Source: Pseudogymnoascus destructans
Taxonomy: Eukaryota > Ascomycota > Leotiomycetes > Thelebolales > Thelebolaceae
NCBI RefSeq assembly: GCF_001641265.1
Contig: NW_020167537.1
Location: 806,001 to 870,000, forward strand
Length of the DNA: 64,000 nucleotides
Direction: 5' to 3'
Part shown: piece by piece, positions 51,999 through 61,482 of the stretch
Layout: the number at the start of each line of letters is the position of its first letter
Numbering within the stretch: position 1 is the first letter of the stretch
Position numbers and translations under genes: made by a program
Notes under the pieces: model-generated
The model's input: the letters and a program-made list of their open reading frames with translations, nothing else
What the model was told of the DNA's origin: nothing
The model's database searches: none

Positions 51999-53618
51999 CT
52001 CGTGCGGCCCAAAAGTTTCCACAGGGTCTGTGCACAACAGCCAATTAGATTGTAGGAATCTATCAAGCACCATGTACTTGTACCCGAGTACACGCGTAGA
52101 AAATGTACACGCGTAGAATATGAGAGTGAATGAAGCAATGAAGTAATGCTCAACAATGGCTGAAATCTCAATACCACTACGTGCTGCAATTATTACCTTG
52201 CGTGTATACATGAACGCATCATATGGAGAGATTGAAAAGAAGCTTGGAATCTCAGCTGACTCTATTGCATATATATGGCACCAAACTGTTAAAAGGGCAG
52301 GGAATACTGAAATTCACAACCTTCTCCAACACCTCGAATCAAAGCCACGAAGCGGAAGACCACAGACAATTTAAAAGGATTCTGAAGAGTCACTACGCAT
52401 ACGATCTTTGCTACTTGCAAATCCATTTGACACTTTTCAACAAGTTATTAATAAGGAAAATCTACCCTACGCACGATCAATTGTCGAACGAGTTGCAAAG
52501 AATCACTCAAGTGTTGAAATTCCACAACCTATTGTACGGAAAAACATCTGCCTCAAGCCCTACTTGGATAATATCATTCCTTCAGTACGATGGAAATTCT
52601 GCAAATGGGCACTATCCGAACTTGAAGCTGGATCAATTTTTATTTTCTCAGACGAATCATATATCAATTTCGGAGGGAATCCACATAAGAAACGACGGAT
52701 AACAGTTCAACGGGGTCAAACAGCAGAGAGCATGGCAATTCAACAGAAGAAATCTTTATTTCAAGTTATGTTTTGGGGAGCAATGAGTTCAGAAACCTCT
52801 ATCTTACGCCCTTCTCGTTCATGGATTCCTGAAAGTATAGAAGAGAAGCAGATACATGTGCAGAAACTACGAGAGATAAATGCATATTGGAAATCAAAAG
52901 CAGAGAATGAACTTGTTAGAGCAACAACAGTTGGAACTCTTGAGTACGGATATATGGAAACTCTAAATGCAGATATTCGGAATGGCAAAAGCAAATGGAA
53001 AAAGGCACGAGTTGCTTCACAAGAGTTTGGAGATATAGAGACATGGAGTAGAGGACGGCAATCAGAAGGGCAAGAAGTTTCAAAGGGCGGGATTGATTGG
53101 TTTCTATATCGAGAGATGGTTCTTATTCCTCTTCTCTTCCCCTACTTTCGAAAAGTAAAGGCTTTACATCCTACAAAACGAGTATGGTTTGTGGATGATA
53201 ATGTAAGTCTTCATTTGAAGGCTCACCGATCATTGGAAGATTATATGAAGAAGGAGGGAATCTATAGAGTGAAATTTTGGCCTCCAAACTCTCCCGATTT
53301 GCACCCTATTGAAAATGCCTTTGATTATCTCAAGGATCAGGTTGATGGCTATACACCATTAAACGGAGGGAAGTTTGAGAGAGCTCATGCACGGGTATTT
53401 CTTGAGGAAGAATGGGGGAAAAAAATGGATGGGAAATCTACACAATTATGTGCTTCGTTTAAGGACAAGTTGGAGCGGTGTATTGCAGTCAATGGGGGGA
53501 ACAACTTTCGTGGGTAGATCAGTACAAGTACGTAGAGTATGTACATGCATTTTCTCCAAGTACTTACACGCCCCACTTATTACACACAGACCCTGTGGAA
53601 ACTTTTGGGCCGCACGAG
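51999..53618 (+). mobile_element. Tc1/mariner transposon inserted in a pogo relic
   Basis: 1620 bp, about 33-bp terminal repeats starting CTCGTGCGGCCCAAAAGTTT, with TA at 51997-51998 and 53619-53620. One transposase gene with a single stop. Confidence 0.9.
52156..53517 (+). pseudogene. Tc1/mariner transposase with one nonsense codon
   Basis: The reading frame is continuous from ATG 52156 to 53517 (453 codons) except for TAA at 52372, most simply CAA (Gln) changed by C-to-T. The N-terminal HTH is RAAIITLRVYMNASYGEIEK...KPRSGRP. The catalytic region has IFIFSDESYINFGG, VWFVDDNVSLH and WPPNSPDLHPIENAFDYLKD, i.e. the three acidic residues in the Tc1/mariner order. All other parts are intact. A downstream start could give a protein lacking the DNA-binding domain, which might act as a repressor (speculative). 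Confidence 0.9.
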
Positions 53619-53620
53619 TA

Positions 53621-53957
53621 GGGGGTCGGATTCAGGAGCTTGACCTACAGGCGGCTGTTCGACGCCAGGTTGAGCAGTCAAAGAAGCGGGCAAGCCGGAG
53701 CCGGGCCCGGCTTCAGTTTGGAGGTGAGCTCCTAGCTGCTGAAGCTCACGAGCTTCGGGCCTAGAAAGCAGAGCAGGCCTAGAAAGCAGAGCAGGCCTAG
53801 AAGCTCGCAGCCAAAAAAGCACGGGTAGCCCGCCAGGCTGCAAACCAGGCCCATAAGCAGCTTCGTAGGGCTGGAATTGAGGCTCGTAAGGACGCCTTCG
53901 GAAGAAGAGGCTGGCAACTCTTTAAGGATCAGGCCTCCCAATTCCAGACCCAGAAGC
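53621..53957 (+). pseudogene. C-terminal remnant of a pogo-type transposase
   Basis: Reads GGRIQELDLQAAVRRQVEQS, LQFGGELLAAEAHELRA, then three TAG stops in a repeated AKKAEQA-like context, and AAKKARVARQAANQAHKQLR. This Ala/Lys/Arg-rich tail is common at the C terminus of fungal pogo transposases. All three stops are explained by CAG to TAG. It continues upstream of the Tc1/mariner insertion (51853-51998), also with stops. Confidence 0.6.
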
Positions 53958-54042
53958 TGTCGAGAGCGAGAGCGAGAGCGAGCATGGGAGCGAGCGTGGG
54001 AGTGAGCGTGGGAGTGGGAGTGGGAGTGAGAGTGGGAGTGAC
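53958..54042. repeat. Hexanucleotide repeat GAGCGA/GAGTGG
   Basis: About 14 tandem units of GAGNGN type (GAGAGC, GAGCGT, GGAGTG). In the transposase frame it would give a Ser/Arg/Val-rich tail. Confidence 0.8.
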
Positions 54043-54307
54043 GATGTGATAATTTCTTACGATGATTGATTGATGTACCATTACATATGAATTACTATGG
54101 AGTGGTACTTACAAATTACAAATTGCGAAACCGCGCACATCGCTTCCTCCAACCTAGAGCGAAGCGACAAGGTTGGTTACGACGATTAAAAGGTAACATA
54201 ACATAAATTCCCACGCTTTTAATGTTCTACAACTAGAACCCTGCTCGGTCAATAGTCCTCCCGAGAGCCGTAACACCACTGTTTTCCCTTGACCTAGAGT
54301 AAACATC
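54043..54307. other. 3' flank of the CobW-like gene
   Basis: No gene. CTCCAACCTAGAGCGAAGCG at about 54147 recalls terminal motifs of pogo-like elements but lacks a partner. Confidence 0.35.
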
Positions 54308-56356
54308 TTACAGGCTGTGACCGTTGCTATGAGCATGATTGTGACCCTCATGTCCTTGCTCCTCAAACTGCATTGGCGTAGTAGCCCAATCCTCAAATCC
54401 ATCTAGGAAGCATATCAGTTCTCATACTTCTTCTGACTAGAATCAACAGAAAAAAGATCACTTACCTTCAAACGCCGTATTTAACGCATCTTGCCTCTCT
54501 TCATCAGTTAACCCACTATTACGCATAATCTTGCTCCACTTCTCCATCTCACTATCTGTGAGCAAGCTGTTGTTTAAGGTCGTCGTTATTAACTGGACGT
54601 CAATCCCCTCCCCAATGCATACAATTTCCTGACGGCGGTCTTCCCACTCGCCTTTGAAATCTGCCTTGATCATGCTTACAACTTGAGGATCAGCAGGCCA
54701 GAATTCCCGCGGTATTGTACAGAACCATGGACTTCCGCCTTGGATTGTTAGCATTCCGCCTGCTTGAGACCATTCACCATGTTGAGAGGGACGTGTTGCG
54801 AGCCAGAAAAACCCCTTAGATCGCAGGAGAGGAGCGAAGGCGGGATGGCATGCTTTATTACGGAGAATAACCTACGCGTTGAGCGATGTTAGTTGATGTA
54901 GCAGTGGCGAAGGGATACGTACTTCAGTTGGGATCTCACTGCTGAAATCGTCCACTTCCATGTCGAGGTCTTCGTCATCTGTAGAGTTTTCGCAGGGCAT
55001 GGTAGTAGAGCCCTTGCGCGCATCGTTGTGGCCCTCGGAGTCACTCTCGTCATCACTTGTTTCCATCTTATCTTCTTCATTTTCGGTGTCCTCGTCAACA
55101 TCATCATGTGTTTCCACATTTTGGAGGAGAATAAACTTGTCATGGAGGAGTTTGAAGAGTTTCTTGGGATGGAATGGTCGCCGGGCGCAATAGACAAAAT
55201 TGTTCACACCATATCTTATCTTCGTTAGCACATCCATGGCACCAAGCAACATTTATCATTGTTAGCAAAAAGGGAAACTTACTCCTCTGTCTCTGGTTTC
55301 GGAGTCACCTTCATAATACCATTGACTTCCCGTAAAGTCAATTCATGCAAACTGCTCAGCCATCCAGACCCTAACGCCGCCTTTTCAAAGTCGAATCTTC
55401 CCGTGTTAATAATTTCCCTCACATCAACCTTAGAGTAATTGGTCTCTAAAACCAATGCGGACGGATTCAGTGCTTTGCAAGTTCTTAAAACCTTGCCTTT
55501 GGTTTCAAGATCTACCGCATCAATCTTGTTGACAATGATAACATTAGCAAATTCAATTTGATCGACGAGAAGGTCGCTAATGGTCCGGTCATCCTCTTCA
55601 GGAACTAAACCTTCAGACTTACGGTCTGAGAGAAATTCTGGAGTGTGAAAGTTGCTGAAGAGGTTGAAGGCGTCGATCACAGTTACACATGTGTCAAGGC
55701 GGGCGAGCTTATGGAGACCACCTATCTCTGCGCTGGCAAGGAAATTAATTATTGGGACTTTCCGTGTCTTAGAATAATAATAAAACCTACATCTCTTTTA
55801 TAATGGCATTGTTCTCATCATCCGGTGCTAGCCCGCCCTGCTCAATCATTGCAGCAGTAAATTCTGTCGTGAAAGTCTCGGCAACTTGCTGCGGCTCGGA
55901 AATTCCAGTAGACTCAATCATGACGTATTCAATATCTCCGTTGCGTGAGAGATCGACGAGGCTTTCGAGGAGATCGCCACGAAGAGTACAGCAGATGCAG
56001 CCATTCTGAAGCTGGATCAATTTTTCTTTGCTTGCAGAAATAACGTGGTTGGAGATCAGGGAAGCGTCAATATTGATACTGAGGTGTTTATTAGTGAATA
56101 CTCTTACAAGTAAGAACGCTTCATTCATGCCTGCTCATATCATTGACAATGACAGCAATGCGAAGGCCGTGGTCAGGGGACTTTAGAATATGCTCCATTA
56201 GAGTGGTTTTTCCACTTCCCTGGTAGAATTTAGTCATCTGCCCAATTATTCCTCGAGCGGTGAATAAACCAGAAAGCCAGAAAGCAAAGTAACTGGTAAT
56301 TGCCGAATGGTCTTTCCAAGCGGCATTGCCGCGCTCCCCTCTTCAATTGAACCCAT
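54308..56356 (-). CDS. CobW/COG0523-family GTPase, ZNG1-type zinc metallochaperone
   Basis: G3E-family GTPase. ZNG1 homologues deliver zinc to methionine aminopeptidase; that role is inferred here. Seven exons (minus): 56270-56356, 56131-56219, 55791-56078, 55283-55732, 54923-55214, 54466-54871, 54308-54402; 568 residues. The Walker A motif GFLGSGKTTL (about residue 27) is split by intron 1. Others: NDMS, NIDASLI, the metal-binding GCICCTLRGD (CxCC), ESTGISEPQQVAE, and VNKIDAVD for guanine recognition. The C-terminal CobW_C domain has YGVNNFVYCARRPFHP and GFFWLATRPSQHGEWSQAGG around an acidic insert, and the tail EGHNHAHSNGHSL is His-rich. Intron 2 (56079-56130) starts GC instead of GT; using it restores NDMSSINIDASLI in frame. 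All other introns are GT-AG. No stop is left after splicing. Confidence 0.93.
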
Positions 56357-56798
56357 TATTCTGATTTTGTTTCGAGCCCAAGAACAATAGCGTTTCTTCT
56401 TTTGGTGTGTTGAAAGAGAAAAAGGATTTTAATATCATCAGAAGAGGATATACGTAGCTTTAAGCCCTGCCTTGCAAAATTAGGGACAGCCTCGAATAAG
56501 ATAGCCACCAGGGTGCCATTCAGTCAACCAATACAAGATGTTTGAAAATAAATTTGTAGCTAATGATTGGTTAAGAGCGATCGGCCGGCGGTTGAGTTGA
56601 CTCGATTGTGTGCATCTTTCCCTAAGTTGGAAGAGAGAGACTCCACCAAGGGAGTCGAAACGGGCTGCAGTTACCGTAGCCTTTTATAACGTTTGTGATG
56701 GGTCAGTTGATTCCGACACGGAGCAACGTCTTGGGGCGAGTTCGATACTTTCACCAAAAATCTTCGTTATATGCATCTACAATAACGCATTATCTTGA
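56357..56798. promoter_or_regulatory. Promoter region of the CobW-like gene
   Basis: The 5' flank on the minus strand, no ORF of note. Two strong hairpins start immediately upstream of it (56799). Confidence 0.4.
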
Positions 56799-56860
56799 AT
56801 AAGAATATCATGTTAATTTGAGAAGCCCGAGGGCTTCTCAAATTAAAATGATATTCTTAT
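56799..56860. repeat. Inverted repeat, arms of about 30 bp
   Basis: ATAAGAATATCATGTTAATT...GAAGCCC and GGGCTTC...ATGATATTCTTAT pair with one mismatch (G/A) and a 2-nt loop. The last four bases overlap the next hairpin. Confidence 0.85.
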
Positions 56861-57007
56861 GGCTAATGCTGCCTAAACGATACCTTGATGGCCACTTGAG
56901 AACTTTGGATCAATCGCCATTCCGAGAAGATTCAGTTGTCGGAATGGCGATTGATCCAAAGTTCTCAAGTGGCCATCAAGGTATCGTTTAGGCAGCATTA
57001 GCCATAA
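56857..57007. repeat. Perfect inverted repeat with 69-bp arms and a 13-nt loop
   Basis: Arm 56857-56925 begins TTATGGCTAATGCTGCC and is repeated exactly in reverse complement at 56939-57007; loop GAAGATTCAGTTG. No ORF, no TA or longer target duplication found. The absence of a single mismatch means it is young or under conversion. Confidence 0.92.
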
Positions 57008-58639
57008 CCATCCGGGTTACATTGTTAAACACGGGGTGGGTCTACCACAACCCCCCGACTAAGACTATTCATTTTAAAAAGGCCTTATCCCTTCTCCTGA
57101 GCAAAGTAACCATAGATATGGCTTCAGAATACCCGCAAATTTCTGACGTGGCCATTATTGGGCTGGGACATGTGACCTTGCTGTAGCATCACGTATGAGA
57201 AAGTCAAGGCCCTCAGCACTCTTCAGATTTTGACCATCAGAGACTGGATTAAGCGCCATAAAGACCGTGCAAGGATTGTACCTACTAAGGGCGTGCGTGC
57301 AACGAACAAAACCATCATTGAAGACAAATCAGACATGCCACGCAGACGAATCTACGAGCTACCAAGATTCCCGATGGCAGTGGACGACTCGTCGGGGCTA
57401 GAGTTGGTGACAAAAAGTGAAAAAAACTCTTCCATGCCCTAGCCAAGCTCAAGCTTGCGAGGGCCTTTAGAGATATAGTGGCAAGAAGTATCAAGCCTCC
57501 CTCCCCAAGCGTCTGCTGTAGAATTATGCCCAACAAACCTATCCGGTCCTTATGTAGACCCCTACATAACCGATGCTTATGACTGGTCACCTCCGTGCCC
57601 TTCCCTTACCCCGCCGCATGTCCCTAATCATTTCGCTCATTAGGCATAGCTACTACAACTACGGCGGCCTTCCATCGTCCATTTCCAGGATCCCGGAGAT
57701 GCGGACATAAGAAACCTAGCCATCCGCTTCATATGTATGTCAAATCAATGTGTCATAGTGGTCTTGACTTTGTGTTAACCTGGTTGCCACGTAAGCTTGT
57801 GTTGGAACTTGCGTGGGGCTCTGTGGGTTGCAGCCGTGACCAGAACATAAGGCAAGAAACCATCCTCAATAGCGAGCATACTCCGTACTTCTACACATAG
57901 ATATTGTTTTCGATCAGGCTGGTAAAGCTTGGAACACTAGCTGCGAAGAGTGGGCTGTCGCCATGCCTCGTCTCCCAAGCACTCAGTATTCGGGACATCA
58001 GTCTCACGACGGGCAATTCCGGTTCAGGTTCCCGCTCTAGAAACACTTCTGTCCTCTGACGGCAGCGAGATACATGGGCACAGATAGCAGAACGAAAAGT
58101 CTTAAAAAGCAGTTAAAGCAGAGCCCATGGGCCTTCTTGATTGACCCCCAAGCCCCCACAACGGAGACAAATCATGTGGCGGGCACGCGGAAGAGAATGG
58201 TTTATGCAGGATCGCTTTAAAGCATTGGTAATACAATGTACGTAATCAGTAGGAACTGGTACAGCCCATCGAGAAGTATAGCCAATGGTTCTTAATCCTA
58301 CTAGCGACAACGAACAAATCTGAATCAGGCATATGTATGCTTCTGATCGTCCAACTAAGGAATTGGCGGCAGGCGCACCGTCCAGTTCCTCGCTAAATCC
58401 AAAGGCACGTGATCGCGATTCGCTGACCCTAATATTAAACACATAATTGGAGTTTGACGACTTGATTGAGAAACTAATGTTAGTCGTGGCGTAATCGGGA
58501 GTATGGCGTAATCGGGATAGTGGGGTTGGCTACCCCATCAAACCGGCTGCCACAGCAAAACTGAGGATCACATAATCTACTCTTCAACTCTTAATAACTT
58601 CTGTAATTGGCCTTGTAAGACTTAGCCCTTTTATACTTA
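57008..58639. other. Long non-coding or decayed stretch
   Basis: No frame with recognisable protein similarity. ATG-starting frames are at most about 110 codons and overlap on both strands. At 58485 the segment GTCGTGGCGTAATCGGGAGT resembles 51050 and may be the end of an unknown transposon. It may contain a decayed gene, which I could not identify. Confidence 0.4.
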
Positions 58640-59030
58640 TAATCTTGGGAAAATGAATTAAGTAACCCTCCCTGTTTTGAAAGTATATGAATAAAGGGCA
58701 AAAACTCCATATACCCAGTAAAACAATAAATAAATTCAATATACCCAGTTCCATCCCACATAAGCCCAATCTAGAAACTCCCACGTTCTCATATGTGCCT
58801 GGCATGTCCGAGCCAGCCCGACGACAAGCTTCCATTGCTCGTTGTTGGGGATGGCTCGGATACGCCAGGCACAGCCCTCCTCGGGACAAACGGCGGTTGC
58901 CCCGTCTTTGTCCCTCCTCTGGAGCCGCCAGGAGAACTTCTCCTTGACGGCCCAGTCGCCCAGGGCACGGGACCAAGCGTCCAAGTCGAGGAACTTGCTA
59001 CCGTCAACAGGGGCAGCGAGTTCGGCTAGG
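58640..59030 (-). pseudogene. MULE transposase N-terminal fragment with its terminal segment
   Basis: The minus strand reads GSKFLDLDAWSRALGDWAVK, then TAVCPEEGCAWRIRAIPNNE and CQAHMRTWEF. This is the MuDR/FAR1-type zinc-binding N-terminal domain (C-x-x-x-x-CxWRIRA...H). The following DNA (58640-58760, GGGTATATGGAGTTTTTGCC in sense) matches segments beside element K in both arms of the inverted duplication, so those contain ends of the same family. The catalytic domain is absent. Confidence 0.7.
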
Positions 59031-59116
59031 AGGCAGGGGCGGGGGAGGCAGGGGAGTTTGTGCCTAGCGCAAGGGCTTCTGAGGGTGGTTTCGAGGGGGT
59101 CAGAGGAGGGAGGGAG

Positions 59117-59423
59117 TGTTACGGCTAAGTCCTAGTGCTATGGCTAGCGCTTACAGCTGCAACCTCACGTGATGGATAACATTGGATATCATGGATATTA
59201 TGTTATCCATGTTATCCACGGATATCCCTTTGGCACGACGCCACTATATAGTAGATAGTATTTCCTTAGATAGGAGCTTCGTGCTCAACTCAATATAGTA
59301 TTCTTTACAATACTGTAATGTGTTACTTGGAAAGCCTTTGTGTCTAATCCCCTGCCTCCTCTGTCAAGTCAACCTTATGCAAGAAACCTCTGTGTCTTCT
59401 ATCATTTAGAAGTCAGCGTTACA
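59117..59423 (-). mobile_element. Solo LTR of family Y (short variant)
   Basis: 307 bp, TGTTACGGCTAAGTCC to GTCAGCGTTACA, with GGGAG on both sides (59112-59116, 59424-59428). The cleanest copy of this variant; it defines the ends of the Y copy at 14202-15532. Confidence 0.92.
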
Positions 59424-59518
59424 GGGAGCCTGGGAGGTGTCAGCGGGGTTCTGTGGTAGAGGGGAGGAAGGGAAGGGGGAGGAGGTTTGGGGGTCTCAAT
59501 TGACTCCCAACTTACCAT

Positions 59519-59552
59519 GCAATTGAGCTGGTATATTGCCAGCTCAATTGCT
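59519..59552. repeat. Hairpin beside the inverted-duplication breakpoint
   Basis: GCAATTGAGCTGG and CCAGCTCAATTGC form a perfect 13-bp stem, 9 bp from the start of arm 2 (59562). Confidence 0.8.
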
Positions 59553-59888
59553 TCAAAAAGGCCATATGAGAGCACGTACTCTCAAATGAGAGTATGCCTC
59601 TCATTGGCTCGTTAACCTTTCCAAAGGAGGGTTAGTGTCATACTGACATTTGTTGCACTCAGTTTGCTATTAAACTCAAGAGCAAACTTAGAAATCTCCT
59701 CCTCAAACCTACAAGTCACTATACATATTTTGGCTTGTCACACCAACAACAAGAGCAATACTACTCAACGATTGCTACAACCCTCTATGATTCATTACAT
59801 GTCATTGCTCCTTAGTTACTGGGCCGATTTGACCACATAGCATATCTCTACAACCCTCTATGATTCATTACATGACATCACTCCTTAG

Positions 59889-60201
59889 TGTAAGGACACA
59901 GGGAATACGGCTCTCCGTAGGTGCATATGGGAGTGCGAGTCGGAGGTGATGCTGTATTCTATCCTATAGGTCTACTACGAAGGATACAAAAAAGATGAAA
60001 GGGGAGCTTATAGCTTCCTACCCCTTATGTACCTAAATGGGGTCCGACTCGGCTAGGCCTTAGCGTACCGGTAGATCCACTCCCGTCTGCCGCCCGAATC
60101 GACCCCGACCCTAGAACATCTATGCTGCTATACTACTATGTCGCCTATTCCGCGTTGTCTTACGGGTCCGAGGGTACCCCGTGTAAGGAGGCATCCTTAC
60201 A
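59889..60201 (+). mobile_element. Solo LTR of family W
   Basis: 313 bp, TGTAAGGACACAGGG to GGCATCCTTACA, with CTTAG on both sides (59884-59888, 60202-60206). Arm 1 has the empty site (about 47335, a single CTAAG). Confidence 0.93.
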
Positions 60202-60588
60202 CTTAGTTACTGGGCTAATACTACCCATGACATATCTCTATCAACTAGAGGACTAGGAACATGAACGATAGCTCCAAAAGCTTCTACAACCCTCTATGAT
60301 TCATTACACGTCATCGCTCCTTAGTTACCCACAAGATTGGTTAAGTTATGACATAATCTGTCTATAGGGGTACTCTGACCTTGGACCTCCTTTCACTTCC
60401 TATAGGCTAGAAACCTAGGAGATGGTTCTATGGAATTCTCTTACGTCGACTACAGTTACCAAGCCTGGTTAGTCATGGAAAGTCTTGGAAAATGAGAGAA
60501 CTACACTCCTTTAGTATAAATAGGATTGCCCTTTCCTTAAGAAAGGGCAAGCAGACAATACAGTCAATCGACTATCACATACTTCCAC

Positions 60589-60653
60589 GGAGTAACAAGA
60601 TCAATGCTTGGAAGCTTCTTTTCCAAGCTTCCAAGCATTGATCTTGTTACTCC
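60589..60653. repeat. Perfect 29-bp hairpin created inside LTR X of arm 2
   Basis: GGAGTAACAAGATCAATGCT...GAAGCTT is repeated exactly inverted after the 7-nt loop CTTTTCC. Arm 1 and other X copies have only one of the two arms, so the second was copied from the first. Confidence 0.88.
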
Positions 60654-60961
60654 TTGTTTCTGAAAAGTCAGTGAGGTGCTAACCTCTGACTTATCCCTGA
60701 GTTCTCAGACTCAACATTTGTTACAACTTGTCTAAACCACTCCACCACATCATACACCTGATTGCTGTGTTGTGGAATAGTCTAAGCTGCAACCCTTTGG
60801 CTCTGTTTCCTAAGACAGTGTATTGTCTTAGTAAAATCATCCCTTCCTTGGGTGGCTAGATTCTCACATCTGGTGCACCCACCATTACAGTTAGCGGCCG
60901 ACTGGGTAGATGGAGTTTTCTTACCAGTTTAGTGGGTATATGAAGTTTTTGCCCATGAATA

Positions 60962-61430
60962 AAATGGCCCTGCCCGCCCCACACCCTGTGACAACCAATC
61001 ATCACCACCACCACCCACGCATCACTGTCACTATCAACGGTAAGCTCCGTCCATTAATGAGCTTTGAATAGCTTCACTCAAGCCTGCTGTCACTGCGGCC
61101 CTCGCCCGCCCTCACCCACCGAAGATGAGCGCACTCAGCCGTGCCGCGCCAAGTGCGTATGGATAAGGGCCAATACCCGTCATCGCGAGGGGCTACACAG
61201 GCAGATCTGGATAGGATTGGGCAAGGGGAAATGGCCGTACGACGGCAACAGGTACATTGCAGCACCTGTCGTGAGCCTGGGCATTATAGCAGAAGCTGTT
61301 GGCAGGCTCACAATTGAAGCTCATCGCCTGAGTCGATGAGCTTTATGTACACATTTCACAGAAGGATGGGCGGTCAGACGGGCAGGCGGTAGCAAGGTGG
61401 CGTCAGCAGGGTGGGGGTGTGGGGCCATTT
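60962..61430. mobile_element. Non-autonomous element K, uninterrupted
   Basis: 469 bp with ends AAATGGCCC and GGGGCCATTT, TA outside (60960-60961, 61431-61432). GC-rich middle, with a hairpin formed by AAGCTCATCG and CGATGAGCTT near 61317-61344. No coding capacity recognised. Confidence 0.72.
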
Positions 61431-61482
61431 TATACTTTCAAAACAGGGTTACTTAATTCATTTTCCCTATAATCTTTACATA

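Larger units (their letters stand above)
59636..60889 (+). mobile_element. Solo LTR X in arm 2, carrying solo LTR W
   Basis: Partner of 46673-47839; GTTAG on both sides (59631-59635, 60890-60894), the complement of CTAAC in arm 1. LTR W is nested at 59889-60201. Confidence 0.92.

Noticed and set aside
57113..57590. Possible FAD-dependent oxidoreductase start (DVAIIGLG after an ATG near 57120)
   Set aside because: The frame ends after about 20 residues, and the downstream DNA gives no continuation in any frame.
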